Shown in pieces: positions 18,163-25,238 of a stretch of DNA of 34,533 nt. The stretch is from Pirellulales bacterium (GTDB taxonomy: Bacteria > Planctomycetota > Planctomycetia > Pirellulales > Lacipirellulaceae): NCBI GenBank assembly GCA_025935855.1, contig JAICUM010000005.1, positions 1-34,533 of the forward strand, read 5' to 3'. Below the pieces are notes generated by a model. It had not been told where the DNA came from. It made no database searches and saw only the letters and a program-made list of their open reading frames with translations. The translations under genes were made by a program, and so were the position numbers. Position 1 is the stretch's first letter. Each line of letters opens with the position of its first letter.

Positions 18163-18459
18163 TCAGACTCGAATGGGCGGCGTGGCTTGTTGGCTGACGA
18201 GGCCGTGCTGGCCGATGAGGTTGGCTACGGTGATTTCCCGTTCGACCTGGACGAACTGGACCTCGCCGAGCGCGAACGGCCGCAACTCCTCGCCGGCATG
18301 CCAGGCGCGGTAACGCTGCTCGGGTTCCGGCCGGCGGCGCGAGATCGCCACGACGAATCCGCGTCCCCAGCCGCCGATGTCGTTGCAGATGTGGACGATG
18401 ATCTTTTGGCCGATGGCGTCGGGGCGGGTGGCGTCGCCGGTTTTGTAGGTGATTTGCAT
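18163..18459 (-). pseudogene. Macro-domain (ADP-ribose binding) protein, C-terminally truncated
   Basis: From ATG 18459 this encodes 98 residues matching the first half to two thirds of a macro domain: MQITYKTGDATRP, KIIVHICNDIGGWGRGFVVA (ADP-ribose-loop type), then LGEVQFVQVEREITVANLIG. The frame ends at TPPIRV, exactly where a second copy in this window (20394-21023) continues with IRYDAVRAGL and the C-terminal VHMSCIGCGLAGG strand-loop. Nucleotide similarity to that copy stops near 18170, so the gene was cut off there, leaving half the fold. It is probably non-functional unless the fragment is tolerated. A truncated PIN-domain frame lies 68 bp upstream on the same strand. Confidence 0.75.
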
Positions 18460-18527
18460 GGCGCTCGCCGGATATCGTCCGGGTCCCCGTGGAGCGATAA
18501 ATGCGCTTGCTTGCGTGTTAACTGCGA

Positions 18528-18875
18528 TCACGGCGTATCTCGCAAGACTGCGATGTAGCCAGCTTGCTCAAAGTGGTGATCAGCCGTCAGCGCCTCGGTG
18601 ATGCCTCGCTCCTTCATGAGCCGGAAGGAAAGGCAATCGGTCAACGACCAGTCTTTGTCAAGTCGCTGCTGGTACAAATCGAGGGCGGCGTTGAATTTGG
18701 TGGCCGATGTAGACGCCACTTCTACAAAAGGTTCGGATTGGAAGCTGCAGAAAAAACGGGCTGCGTATGCGCAATCGTCGTCCGGCGCCGTTTTTCGCTC
18801 CAGCCGAACGAGCTGCCTGGACTTTGATTGACAATCAACATCGTCGCAGAGTAGTATCCGCGCCTGCTCGACCAT
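18528..18875 (-). pseudogene. PIN-domain (VapC-like) nuclease remnant
   Basis: This 115-residue frame has a C-terminal half that reads like a PIN nuclease: ALDLYQQRLDKDWSLTDCLS, then MKERGITEALTADHHFEQAG. It carries the Asp residues of the C-terminal metal site (DKDWSLTDC and TADHHF). The first 45 residues do not resemble the expected N-terminal strand with the first catalytic Asp (a LDTSxL-type motif). The front of the domain seems lost or scrambled, and no antitoxin-like gene precedes it. I call it a broken toxin gene. A divergent but intact relative remains possible. Confidence 0.55.
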
Positions 18876-19008
18876 CTTTGATTTGCCGTTGCGATTCAGG
18901 CGGCATGAACGTGCCTGCGTAGTTAATCGTTTTTTGTCTTGCCGCCTTCTGGCATCCCTAACTTGTATCGGCCCGGACCATCATTTTCGACTTAAAGGAG
19001 GGAAGCTC

Positions 19009-20310
19009 ATGACGAGACCAGTCACCCGGAAAATCATCCGCCACTTGGTTGCTGCGATCGGCGTCTTGTCTATTTCAGCCTCAAGCGTGCTTCACGCGGC
19101 CTCGTGGTCCCAGTTCCAAGGCGATGCCGCTCATTCCGGGCATATAGATGCAACAATCAATGCTCAGTCACTACACCCGCTTTGGACGCTTAGCAAACAG
19201 GATCTAGGCGCCCAGGGAATCGTGGGCGGCGTCGTCACGTCTCCGGGACGCATCTACCTGACTGCGGCGGTAAGCGGCTCGGCGCCCTACGACGTCATCG
19301 CCGTGAACGCTCAAGACAAAAGTGTTTCTTGGCGGACCGGTTTCGCACCCTATTTCGGCGCGCTGTCAGAACCCTCATTCGGGAACCAAACAATCTATGT
19401 GCACCAATGGGGACATTCGGGCATCTCAGGCGGCAACGCCTCTCAATATCCTTACGTGTGGGGTCTCGACGCCGCCACCGGCGCCAAGAAGTTCGGCACC
19501 AGCCATTCCGGCCAGTGGAGCAGTGGAAGTCGTCCTACCGTTGACGGAAACCAGGTGTTTGCGGCGGGCGGCTACTACGGCGGCTTGGATGCCTACGATT
19601 CTTCGTCAGGGAGCAGAGAGTGGTTTGCGAATGTGAACCAGCAATACGGCTGGATCCCCGCCGCTGACGCCAATCGCGTTTACGTCTACATGGGTTCGGC
19701 CTCGGCGAGCCCCGGGCCGCAGATCGGCACTCTTTTCGGATACGATCGCAGTAGCGGAGCGCGGACCGTTTCGATCGTGAATGGGGACGACCGGTTCACG
19801 ACGTACAACGGAACGCCATTCGTCGGCGGTCAAAACGACGTGCTGGCCTTCACAGTCGGTTCGGCCGGATACACGCTCGTTAGCTTCAATGTGGCGAACA
19901 ATTCTGTGAACTGGCGGACGCCTGGAAATTTTTCTAGTTATCTAGCCGTCGATGATGGTTTGCTATTTGTTCCAAACGGCATCGAACTGACCGTCTTGAG
20001 CGAATCAACTGGGAGCCAGTTGCAACACTGGTTTGCGCCGCCAGGCGAATCGCTCGATGGGAATCTCGTCGTCACCGACAATATTGTCTTTGTTGCGACT
20101 TCCGGTGGAAGCTACGGCATCGATCGATCAAGCATGCAGACAGTTTGGCACTCGACGATCAAGGGCGAACTGGCATTTGGCGACGGGATGCTGCTGATTA
20201 CGAATCCCAACGCGGTTTACGCGTTCGCTGTTCCCGAGGCGCCGAGTTTCGTTTTAGCGATAATGCCGATCGCGGCGTTGATTGGTCTTCGGCGACGACG
20301 CTCCTGCTGA
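19009..20310 (+). CDS. Exported PQQ-like beta-propeller protein with PEP-CTERM-like tail
   Basis: ATG 19009 follows AAAGGAGG (18994-19001), one of the best ribosome sites in the window, giving 433 residues. The upstream frame to 18883 is not needed. A signal peptide (LVAAIGVLSISASSVLHA) precedes WSQFQGDAAHSGH, the usual opening of PQQ-like quinoprotein propellers. Blade-like repeats follow (VIAVNAQDKSVSWRT, VWGLDAATGAKKF, GLDAYDSSSGSREW, LFGYDRSSGA, LVSFNVANNSVNW, SYGIDRSSMQTVWH). The tail AVPEAPSFVLAIMPIAALIG followed by RRRRSC is PEP-CTERM-like, so the protein is probably exported and sorted. I see no clear PQQ-ligand residues, so it may be a binding propeller and not an enzyme. It stands alone and is divergent from the PIN remnant. 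Confidence 0.85.
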   Translation: MTRPVTRKIIRHLVAAIGVLSISASSVLHAASWSQFQGDAAHSGHIDATINAQSLHPLWTLSKQDLGAQGIVGGVVTSPGRIYLTAAVSGSAPYDVIAVNAQDKSVSWRTGFAPYFGALSEPSFGNQTIYVHQWGHSGISGGNASQYPYVWGLDAATGAKKFGTSHSGQWSSGSRPTVDGNQVFAAGGYYGGLDAYDSSSGSREWFANVNQQYGWIPAADANRVYVYMGSASASPGPQIGTLFGYDRSSGARTVSIVNGDDRFTTYNGTPFVGGQNDVLAFTVGSAGYTLVSFNVANNSVNWRTPGNFSSYLAVDDGLLFVPNGIELTVLSESTGSQLQHWFAPPGESLDGNLVVTDNIVFVATSGGSYGIDRSSMQTVWHSTIKGELAFGDGMLLITNPNAVYAFAVPEAPSFVLAIMPIAALIGLRRRRSC

Positions 20311-20393
20311 GCGGCCCGGAGTGTACCAGCTTCCGGCTCGACGGCGCCTCGCCTTCCCATGGCTCAGGCGCGTCGGTCGTTGCCGTGCTGGGC

Positions 20394-21023
20394 TTAGGCC
20401 GCCTTCGTCGGGAGTTCATAGACGGTGACGGGGATGTTGCGGGCGGAGAGTTCTTCGGCGATGAGGGGTTCGATTTGTTCCCAGCGGCCGCCGGCGAGGC
20501 CGCAGCCGATACAGGACATGTGGACGGAGGCGCTTGTCGTGAGTGCGACGTCGCCGACGCGGCGCAGGCCGGCGCGAACGGCGTCGTAACGGATGGGCGG
20601 CGTGGCTTGTTGGCTGGTCAGGCAACACAAAAAACAAACCCGAAGCGTCAGCGAGGGAATTCACCCCCGGCCCTCGCTTACGCAGCGGCTAGTGTGCGCG
20701 AACCGGTCTCGCCTACGCAGCGGCAAATATCCGTGAAGCCAACCCTCGCTTACGCATCGGGTTAGTATCCGTGCTGGCCGATCAGGTTGGCTACGGTGAT
20801 TTCCGGTTCGACCTGGACGAACTGAACTTCGCCGAGCTCGAACGGCTGTGATTCCTTGCCGGCGTGCCACGCGCGGTAACACTGCTCGGGTTCCGACCAA
20901 CGGCGGGAAATCGCGACGACGAATCCGCGTCCCCAGCCGCCGATGTCGTTGCAGATGTGGACGATGATCTTTTGCTGTGGCGTCTGGGCGAGTGGCGTCG
21001 CCGGCTTTGTAGAGGATTTCCAT
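20394..21023 (-). pseudogene. Macro-domain protein, second copy, broken by a frameshift and a repeat insertion
   Basis: Read from 21023, the product starts MEILYKAGDATRPDA. Compared with the copy at 18163-18459, it then has a 2-nt deletion near 20973, which throws the frame out. The restored frame reads on as a macro domain up to VANLIGQHG, where a 146-bp repeat (20623-20768) interrupts it and supplies a stop. After the repeat the domain resumes with TSQQATPPIRYDAVRAGL, VHMSCIGCGLAGGRW, and ends ELPTKAA (stop 20394). Joined together these pieces make a full-length macro domain, the family that binds or hydrolyses ADP-ribose derivatives. Its start codon lies 5 bp from a REP palindrome. Confidence 0.85.
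20623..20768. mobile_element. 146-bp inserted repeat with imperfect terminal inverted repeats
   Basis: The boundaries come from comparison with the uninterrupted macro copy near 18190-18200. The element has 21-bp inverted ends (20637-20657 and 20743-20763) matching at 19 of 21 positions, and an internal third copy of the CCCTCGCTTACGCAGCGG block (about 20670-20687). In translation it gives the NPKRQRGN string, familiar from over-annotated planctomycete intergenic repeats. It encodes no transposase, so it would be a non-autonomous, MITE-like element. No clear target-site duplication is visible. Confidence 0.65.
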
Positions 21024-21027
21024 GGCG

Positions 21028-21088
21028 CAAGTGTAGTCGTCTCGCTCCGCGAGACGAAGCCTCTCGCGGAGCGAGAGGCCTACACTTG
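21028..21088. repeat. REP palindrome, copy 1
   Basis: This 61-bp element is bounded by CAAGTGTAG and CTACACTTG. It contains two hairpins built on TCTCGCTCCGCGAGA and TCTCGCGGAGCGAGA. It lies 10 bp past the RAYT stop codon and 5 bp from the start of the macro pseudogene. Confidence 0.85.
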
Positions 21089-21097
21089 ACGAGATGG

Positions 21098-21826
21098 CTA
21101 CAATTGCTTCGCGTAGTGACGGTAATCGCCGGGATGAAGCTTGGCGCGCGTTGGATTGTCGCGAATGTACTTCCGAAGGCGCTCGAATTGCTCGACGGAT
21201 CGCACCAAGTGGTCGAAATCGTCTATTTGCCAGAACCGGCCGCGGCGGCGGAGGGCGCGATTGAGCTTCGTGGCCGTATAACGCTTCCATGACTCGCACT
21301 GCTGGAGCATGGCGTCCGCATCTGGAAACGCCGCCAAAATATGGACGTGGTTTGGCATGACGACGAAATCGGTCAGATCATAGCGCTCGCCGTCGAAATG
21401 CTGCAAGCTGTCAGCAACGATTTGAGAATGCTCTGGCTTACGCAGCACACAAGCGCCATGGCACTCGTCCAGCCGGTCGTTCCAACGATTCGAGAACTTG
21501 ATCTGAAATTCCCGAAGCAGAGCGGGACCAAGCGACTTCAGAAGCTCGCGCAAGTGTAGCCGTCTCTCTCCGAGAGACGAACCCTCTCGCGGCGCGAGAG
21601 GCCTACACTTGGCGAGATGGCTCGCCTCAATTCCATGCCGCCTCAGCCACTCATCACGCTCGGCAAGCCACTCATTGAGCACCGCTTCTGGAATCGAATC
21701 CCACGTCCGCCACGTGATGAAGGCAATCGTCCCGGCCTGCGACCAGTGCGGAAGGCGCCGCTCGATGACGGCGTAGTCTTGCTTGGGATCAAAGACTTGA
21801 ATGCGCGATTGCAGAGGTTCAGACAT
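21098..21826 (-). CDS. REP-associated tyrosine transposase (RAYT, IS200/Y1 family)
   Basis: This is 242 residues from ATG 21826; a frame extends to TTG 21868, inside the flanking palindrome. The HUH motif is in FVVMPNHVHILAAFP (His160 and His162). The likely nucleophile is Tyr220 in RLRKYIRDNP, and the region DHLVRSVEQFERL is typical of the family. Such enzymes nick and join single-stranded DNA at REP palindromes and are thought to spread them. Palindromes lie on both sides (21028-21088 and 21866-21984). A third copy (21551-21611) lies inside the gene and is translated in frame as about residues 72-92 (AKCRPLAPREG...RRLHL). The insertion falls before the HUH motif, in a region that may be a surface loop, so activity might survive. 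Confidence 0.88.
   Translation of the reverse strand: MSEPLQSRIQVFDPKQDYAVIERRLPHWSQAGTIAFITWRTWDSIPEAVLNEWLAERDEWLRRHGIEASHLAKCRPLAPREGSSLGERRLHLRELLKSLGPALLREFQIKFSNRWNDRLDECHGACVLRKPEHSQIVADSLQHFDGERYDLTDFVVMPNHVHILAAFPDADAMLQQCESWKRYTATKLNRALRRRGRFWQIDDFDHLVRSVEQFERLRKYIRDNPTRAKLHPGDYRHYAKQL
21551..21611. repeat. REP palindrome, copy 2, inside the RAYT coding sequence
   Basis: This is a 61-bp element with the same CAAGTGTAG and CTACACTTG ends. Its hairpin arms are GTCTCTCTCCGAGAGAC and CCTCTCGCGGCGCGAGAGG. It is read through in frame by the transposase gene without a stop. Confidence 0.85.
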
Positions 21827-21865
21827 CGCTACAGTGTAACAAGCTCGCCGAGGCATATCGTCGCG

Positions 21866-21984
21866 CAAGTGTAGACGTCTCGCTCCGCGAGACGAATCTC
21901 AACTCGCGAAGCGAGATCTAAAAGCTGAATCGCCGCTTCGCGTGGCGAAGCGGACCCTCTCGCGGAACGAGAGGGCTACACTTG
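21866..21984. repeat. REP palindrome, copy 3, extended 119-bp composite
   Basis: It has the same 9-bp ends as the other copies, but four stem-loops lie between them: TCTCGC-TCC-GCGAGA, CTCGC-GAA-GCGAG, CCGCTTCGC-GTG-GCGAAGCGG and CCTCTCG-CGGAA-CGAGAGG. It lies just upstream of the RAYT gene. Confidence 0.8.
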
Positions 21985-22043
21985 CGCGCTCGCCGAGCCA
22001 TTTCCGCGCGGACGTAGAGATTCCGACTTAATTGCATCGAGCA

Positions 22044-22475
22044 TTAGGCTGAATGACGTTCAGCTATCGCCAAGATCGTGCGACCTTCATTTTCGCTAAC
22101 CCGAAAATTCGTGCCTTGCTGAAAACCCTTGAAGATTGAAAGTTCTTGCAAGGAATCAATGGACTGGAGCTCGGAGATCGGTAAGTCCGTGCGATGCGTT
22201 AGCTTTCCAGTGACACGACAACGTGCCTCAGTGTCACGTTCCACCCAGTACTGTTGTTCCGCTTCCAATTCTGCCATTTCTTGTGGACTGGAATCCACGC
22301 GCATGACGGCACGGATGCAACGCTGAGGTCCCGTTTCCATCAGAAACGCGGTATCACCTGGAGCGATTTCATTCTTGTACCGCGTTACGAGCCAACTCGT
22401 CTCGTTCATTGGATCAGCCACGCGATCGGATAACCGATAGCGTTTAGGATCACACTTAAATATCCAATAGCTCAT
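22044..22475 (-). CDS. EVE (PUA-like) domain protein
   Basis: This is 143 residues from ATG 22475. It begins YWIFKCDPKRYRLSDRV, then TSWLVTRYKNEIAPGDTAFL, then METGPQRCIRAVMRVD. That matches the EVE domain, a PUA-like fold that binds modified bases in nucleic acids. The aromatic-cage region (YWIF and SW) is present. The C-terminal part (VTGKLTHRTDLPISELQSI, ELSIFKGFQQGTNFRVSENE) is also typical. EVE proteins are often found near restriction or toxin-antitoxin genes, and the small gene just upstream (21 bp away) has antitoxin character. The two probably share a transcript. A role in sensing modified DNA is plausible from the family but not shown here. Confidence 0.85.
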   Translation of the reverse strand: MSYWIFKCDPKRYRLSDRVADPMNETSWLVTRYKNEIAPGDTAFLMETGPQRCIRAVMRVDSSPQEMAELEAEQQYWVERDTEARCRVTGKLTHRTDLPISELQSIDSLQELSIFKGFQQGTNFRVSENEGRTILAIAERHSA

Positions 22476-22496
22476 AACGCGGCTCGATTCCTTTTC

Positions 22497-22709
22497 TTAC
22501 GGCCGCTCAAGTCCTAGACCCGCGCAGGAACCATAAGTGCGGTTCAAAAACTCGTGCCAGTCCAATTGATTCCCGTCGGCGCCGGATTGGCGGAGGGGCT
22601 GAATCGTCACGACGACGCCACGCTTGGCTTCGCTTGGACCAAGATTCACTTGGACGTTTAGCACGCCGTCGGGGCCGATTTGGAAGTGGAATTGGAGAGG
22701 CTGAGTCAT
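22497..22709 (-). CDS. Small antitoxin-like protein, possibly shortened at the C-terminus
   Basis: This 70-residue protein begins MTQPLQFHFQIGPDGVLNVQ, continues with a beta strand (GVVVTIQPL), and ends DWHEFLNRTYGSCAGLGLERP. The ending resembles small planctomycete and cyanobacterial antitoxins that pair with PIN toxins, in which a few more residues usually follow the RP. Here a stop codon follows at once. No toxin gene is adjacent; the next gene on the same strand, 21 bp downstream, is the EVE-domain gene. No strong ribosome site is visible before ATG 22709. A G-rich hairpin element and tRNA-Ser lie just upstream. The family call is from memory of the pattern and is tentative. Confidence 0.6.
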   Translation of the reverse strand: MTQPLQFHFQIGPDGVLNVQVNLGPSEAKRGVVVTIQPLRQSGADGNQLDWHEFLNRTYGSCAGLGLERP

Positions 22710-22759
22710 CTGAAGGACCCAAGAAGTTCTAGGCGAGGGTGGCGGGTGCGGTCACTAAT

Positions 22760-22791
22760 CCCTCCCCTAACCCCTCCCTTCGAGGGTGGGG
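22760..22791 (-). repeat. Hairpin plus G-quadruplex element, copy 1
   Basis: On the minus strand a CCCCACCC/GGGAGGGG hairpin (loop TCGAA, one mismatch) is followed by TTAGGGGAGGG. This gives four G-runs (GGG, GGGG, GGGG, GGG) able to form a quadruplex. It starts 11 nt past the tRNA-Ser 3' end, on the tRNA's sense strand. Confidence 0.65.
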
Positions 22792-22801
22792 GAACATTGA
22801 G

Positions 22802-22884
22802 CGGAGGGCACGGGACTCGAACCCGCAACCGGTTGCCCGGCACCTGAATTCCAATCAGGCTGCTAGCCAATTCGCTTACCCTCC
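22802..22884 (-). tRNA. tRNA-Ser (anticodon GGA)
   Basis: The minus strand folds as a class II tRNA. The acceptor is GGAGGGT with GCCCTCC (last pair T-G). The anticodon stem CCTGA/TCAGG encloses loop TTGGAAT, giving anticodon GGA, which reads UCC. There is a long variable arm (GCCGGGCAACCGG) and a T-arm with GTTCGAGTC. The discriminator is G, as usual for serine. CCA is not encoded. The strong secondary structure supports a functional gene. Confidence 0.95.
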
Positions 22885-22888
22885 GGAG

Positions 22889-22913
22889 AGCTTCAATGTA
22901 GGACATTGAAGCT
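22889..22913. repeat. Perfect 11-bp hairpin immediately upstream of tRNA-Ser
   Basis: AGCTTCAATGT (22889-22899) and ACATTGAAGCT (22903-22913) form a perfect stem with an AGG loop, 4 bp from the tRNA 5' end. No U-tract follows on the minus strand, so it is not a standard terminator; it may affect processing of the precursor. Confidence 0.5.
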
Positions 22914-23007
22914 TAGCTGTCAGCGGTCAGCCAGATGGGAGGATGCTGGATGCTCGGCATTAGACGAGGCGCGGAAGGGCGTCAGGCGGCATGTACCCGG
23001 CGCTTCA

Positions 23008-23039
23008 CCCCTCCCTATCCCTCCCCATCAAGGGGAGGG
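23008..23039 (-). repeat. Hairpin plus G-quadruplex element, copy 2
   Basis: On the minus strand CCCTCCCC-TTGAT-GGGGAGGG forms a perfect 8-bp hairpin, followed by ATAGGGAGGGG. The four G-runs (GGGG, GGG, GGG, GGGG) overlap the hairpin's 3' arm, so the two structures are mutually exclusive. It lies about 87 nt past the rho stop codon, on the sense strand of rho. Confidence 0.7.
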
Positions 23040-23125
23040 GACCGGAAGAACTCTTTCCCATCCCCAGTCGAGCGCCGCTCAGCATCGACGATGAGGGGAT
23101 CTTCTGGCTGAAAGCTGACAGCTTC

Positions 23126-24442
23126 CTAATCCATATTGCTGCCCTGAATCAGTTGCACGAACTCGGCGTTCGATTTGAACTTGCCGAGCTTGCTGGTGAG
23201 CTGCTCCATCGCGTCCACATGATGCATTGAGGACAGCGTCCGCCGCAGCATCGTGGTGGCGTGCAGCATTTCGCCGGGGAGCAGCTTTTCTTCGCGGCGG
23301 GTGCCGGATTGCTCGATGTCGATCGCGGGCCAGACGCGGCGGTCGGCGAGCTTGCGGTCGAGCACGAGCTCCATGTTGCCGGTGCCTTTGAACTCCTGGA
23401 AGATCAGCTCGTCCATGCGGCTGCCGGTGTCGATGAGGGCCGTGCCGCAGATGGTGAGCGAGCCGCCTTCTTCGAACGCGCGGGCCGTGGCGAACAGCTT
23501 CTTGGGAATGTCCATCGCCTTGATATCGACGCCGCCGCTCATCGTGCGGCCGGTATTGCCGACCCACTTGTTGAACGCGCGGGCGAGCCGCGTGATCGAG
23601 TCGAGCAGCAGGAACACGTCCTTGCCCATCTCGGCGAGACGCTGTGCGCGAGCGATGGTGAGCTGAGCTAGGCGGACGTGGCTCTCCACGTCGCGGTCCA
23701 GGCTCGAAGCAAAGACTTCGCCGTTCACGTTGCGGCGCATGTCGGTCACTTCTTCGGGCCGCTCGTCGATCAACAGGACAATCACCGTGAGCTTCGGATA
23801 GTTTTTCGAGATCGCCTGGCTGACCTGTTGCATGAGCACGGTCTTGCCGGTGCGCGGCGGGGCGACGATCAGCGCCCGCTGGCCCTTGCCCAGGGGCGTG
23901 AGCAGATCCATCACCCGCGTGGTGAGCGGCTGCGGGCCGGTTTCCAGGCGGAGCCATTCTTCGGGATTGATCGGCGTGAGCTGGTCGAACGTTTTGACGT
24001 TCAGGTAGTCTTCCGGCGCCATGCCGTCGACGTCGAGGATTTCACGCAGGCGCGGACCCTGCTGCTTGCGGTGGTGCTGGACCATGCCGCTGATGAGCAC
24101 GCCCTCGCGCAGACCGAACTTCTCGATCATCGTGCCGGGCACGAAGGGATCGGTGCGTTCGCGATTGAATCCGGTGGACGGATCGCGGAGAAAGCCGTAG
24201 CCGTTGGGGTGCATTTCGAGCACGCCCGAGCCGGGGGTGAGAGGCATGTAGCCGTCGCCCCCGCCGCCGCCTTCGGGGCCCGGCTCGTAGTCGCGGCGCT
24301 GGTCGTAATAGCGGCGCCGCTGACCCCCGCCCCGGCCGCCCTGACGGTTGCCGTTGCGATACCCGCCGCCGCCTTGCTGTTGTTGATTGTTGTTATTCCG
24401 CCCGCGGTACCGACCGCCCTGGCGTTGGTGCTTCTTTCCCAT
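23126..24442 (-). CDS. rho: Transcription termination factor Rho
   Basis: This is 438 residues from ATG 24442 (MGKKHQRQGG); AGGA lies about 12 nt upstream. The first 65 residues are disordered and extremely rich in Gly, Arg, Asn and Gln (RGRNNNNQQQQGGGG, GGRGGGQRRR) in place of the usual N-terminal helix bundle. The RNA-binding cold-shock-like domain follows (GVLEMHPNGYGFLRDP). The ATPase core is complete: Walker A APPRTGKT (194-201), LLIDERPEEVTDM, Walker B FLLLDSITRLARAFN, the Q-loop region, and the R-loop area WVGNTGRTMSGGVD. The C-terminal LIFQEFKGTGNMELVLDR and DIEQSGTRREEKLL blocks are intact. It forms a hexameric RNA helicase that ends transcription. The basic disordered extension probably adds RNA binding or promotes condensates, as reported for Rho proteins with similar insertions. 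Confidence 0.97.
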   Translation of the reverse strand: MGKKHQRQGGRYRGRNNNNQQQQGGGGYRNGNRQGGRGGGQRRRYYDQRRDYEPGPEGGGGGDGYMPLTPGSGVLEMHPNGYGFLRDPSTGFNRERTDPFVPGTMIEKFGLREGVLISGMVQHHRKQQGPRLREILDVDGMAPEDYLNVKTFDQLTPINPEEWLRLETGPQPLTTRVMDLLTPLGKGQRALIVAPPRTGKTVLMQQVSQAISKNYPKLTVIVLLIDERPEEVTDMRRNVNGEVFASSLDRDVESHVRLAQLTIARAQRLAEMGKDVFLLLDSITRLARAFNKWVGNTGRTMSGGVDIKAMDIPKKLFATARAFEEGGSLTICGTALIDTGSRMDELIFQEFKGTGNMELVLDRKLADRRVWPAIDIEQSGTRREEKLLPGEMLHATTMLRRTLSSMHHVDAMEQLTSKLGKFKSNAEFVQLIQGSNMD

Positions 24443-25176
24443 GCGAATCAAGATTCCTGATACTTGCAGAGATGGCCGTGGTTCGGCCGATGGAGTTGGC
24501 GCCTTCGTGGCGTGGATCGAAAAAGAGTTCACTCAGCGACTGTGAGGCGATGTCGGCGTACACGCGCACGCCCTCAGTTAGAAAATGACACGCTCGTCGC
24601 CTGATATGCACTGCTCCTCGTGCTCATGCGTGCGTCGAAATTGACCAGCCAAGTGAATGACGTTCGGCCAAAGGGGCTGGCAGCATCTGGTGCTTCGACC
24701 CACTGGCTTAGCGCGCATCACCAATCCTGATGCAGCGCTGTGAACGCTTCGAGAAAACCTCGCTGAGCCACCTCGACGACAGTAACCGCCGAAACCGTGC
24801 CAGCGCAGCCATCCTCGCTGGAGGGCTGAGCCGCGTATGTGCGAAGTGCGACGACCGTGGTGGGCGCCGCGCGAATGAAATCCGCGTGCCAAATTTGGCA
24901 GCCGCGACTGGTGGCCGGCGGGCGCTTCGGCGGTGAAGATTCACCCCGCGCTCGCAGCACGCAGCCGCTGGAGATCGCTTCTTGCGCATCGTGAGCAAAA
25001 CATGCGCCCACGACAGGCTAACGAACTCGTCCCCGATCCCCCGTCAGACGCCGAAAACCGCTGGGCGTTCTTGGGGCAGCCAAAACTGGCTTCAAGAGCC
25101 TGCGGCAAAACTGCCAGCAGGGTTCTGAACTACGCGCTAATAATAGTCCCTACGGAACCCTTGTCAAGCTGGTTCG
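24443..25176. other. Long intergenic stretch upstream of rho, no supported gene
   Basis: I find no convincing gene. Minus frames at 24578-24892, 24708-24998 and 24718-25011 overlap each other, lack ribosome sites and have no recognisable motifs. The plus frame at 24933-25280 runs into the REP palindrome. The rho promoter and leader should lie near 24443-24600. Confidence 0.5.
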
Positions 25177-25238
25177 CAAGTGTAGGCCTCTCGCTCCGCG
25201 AGAGGCAATCATCTCGCGGAGCGAGATGGCTACACTTG
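25177..25238. repeat. REP palindrome, copy 4
   Basis: This 62-bp element has the same CAAGTGTAG and CTACACTTG ends and hairpins CCTCTCGCTCCGCGAGAGG and ATCTCGCGGAGCGAGAT. It lies 3.4 kb from the RAYT gene, showing that the family spreads beyond the gene's flanks. Confidence 0.85.

Noticed and set aside
23079-24460. Long frames overlapping rho (292 codons minus, 260 codons plus)
   Set aside because: They are alternate-frame and antisense readings of rho, whose own frame contains every conserved Rho motif.
24578-25011. Three overlapping minus-strand frames upstream of rho
   Set aside because: They overlap each other, have no ribosome sites, no motifs and no protein-like composition.
21028-25238. 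Possible CRISPR array
   Set aside because: The repeated palindromes are irregularly spaced by hundreds of bases to kilobases, lack spacers of constant length and are tied to a RAYT gene, so they are REP elements.
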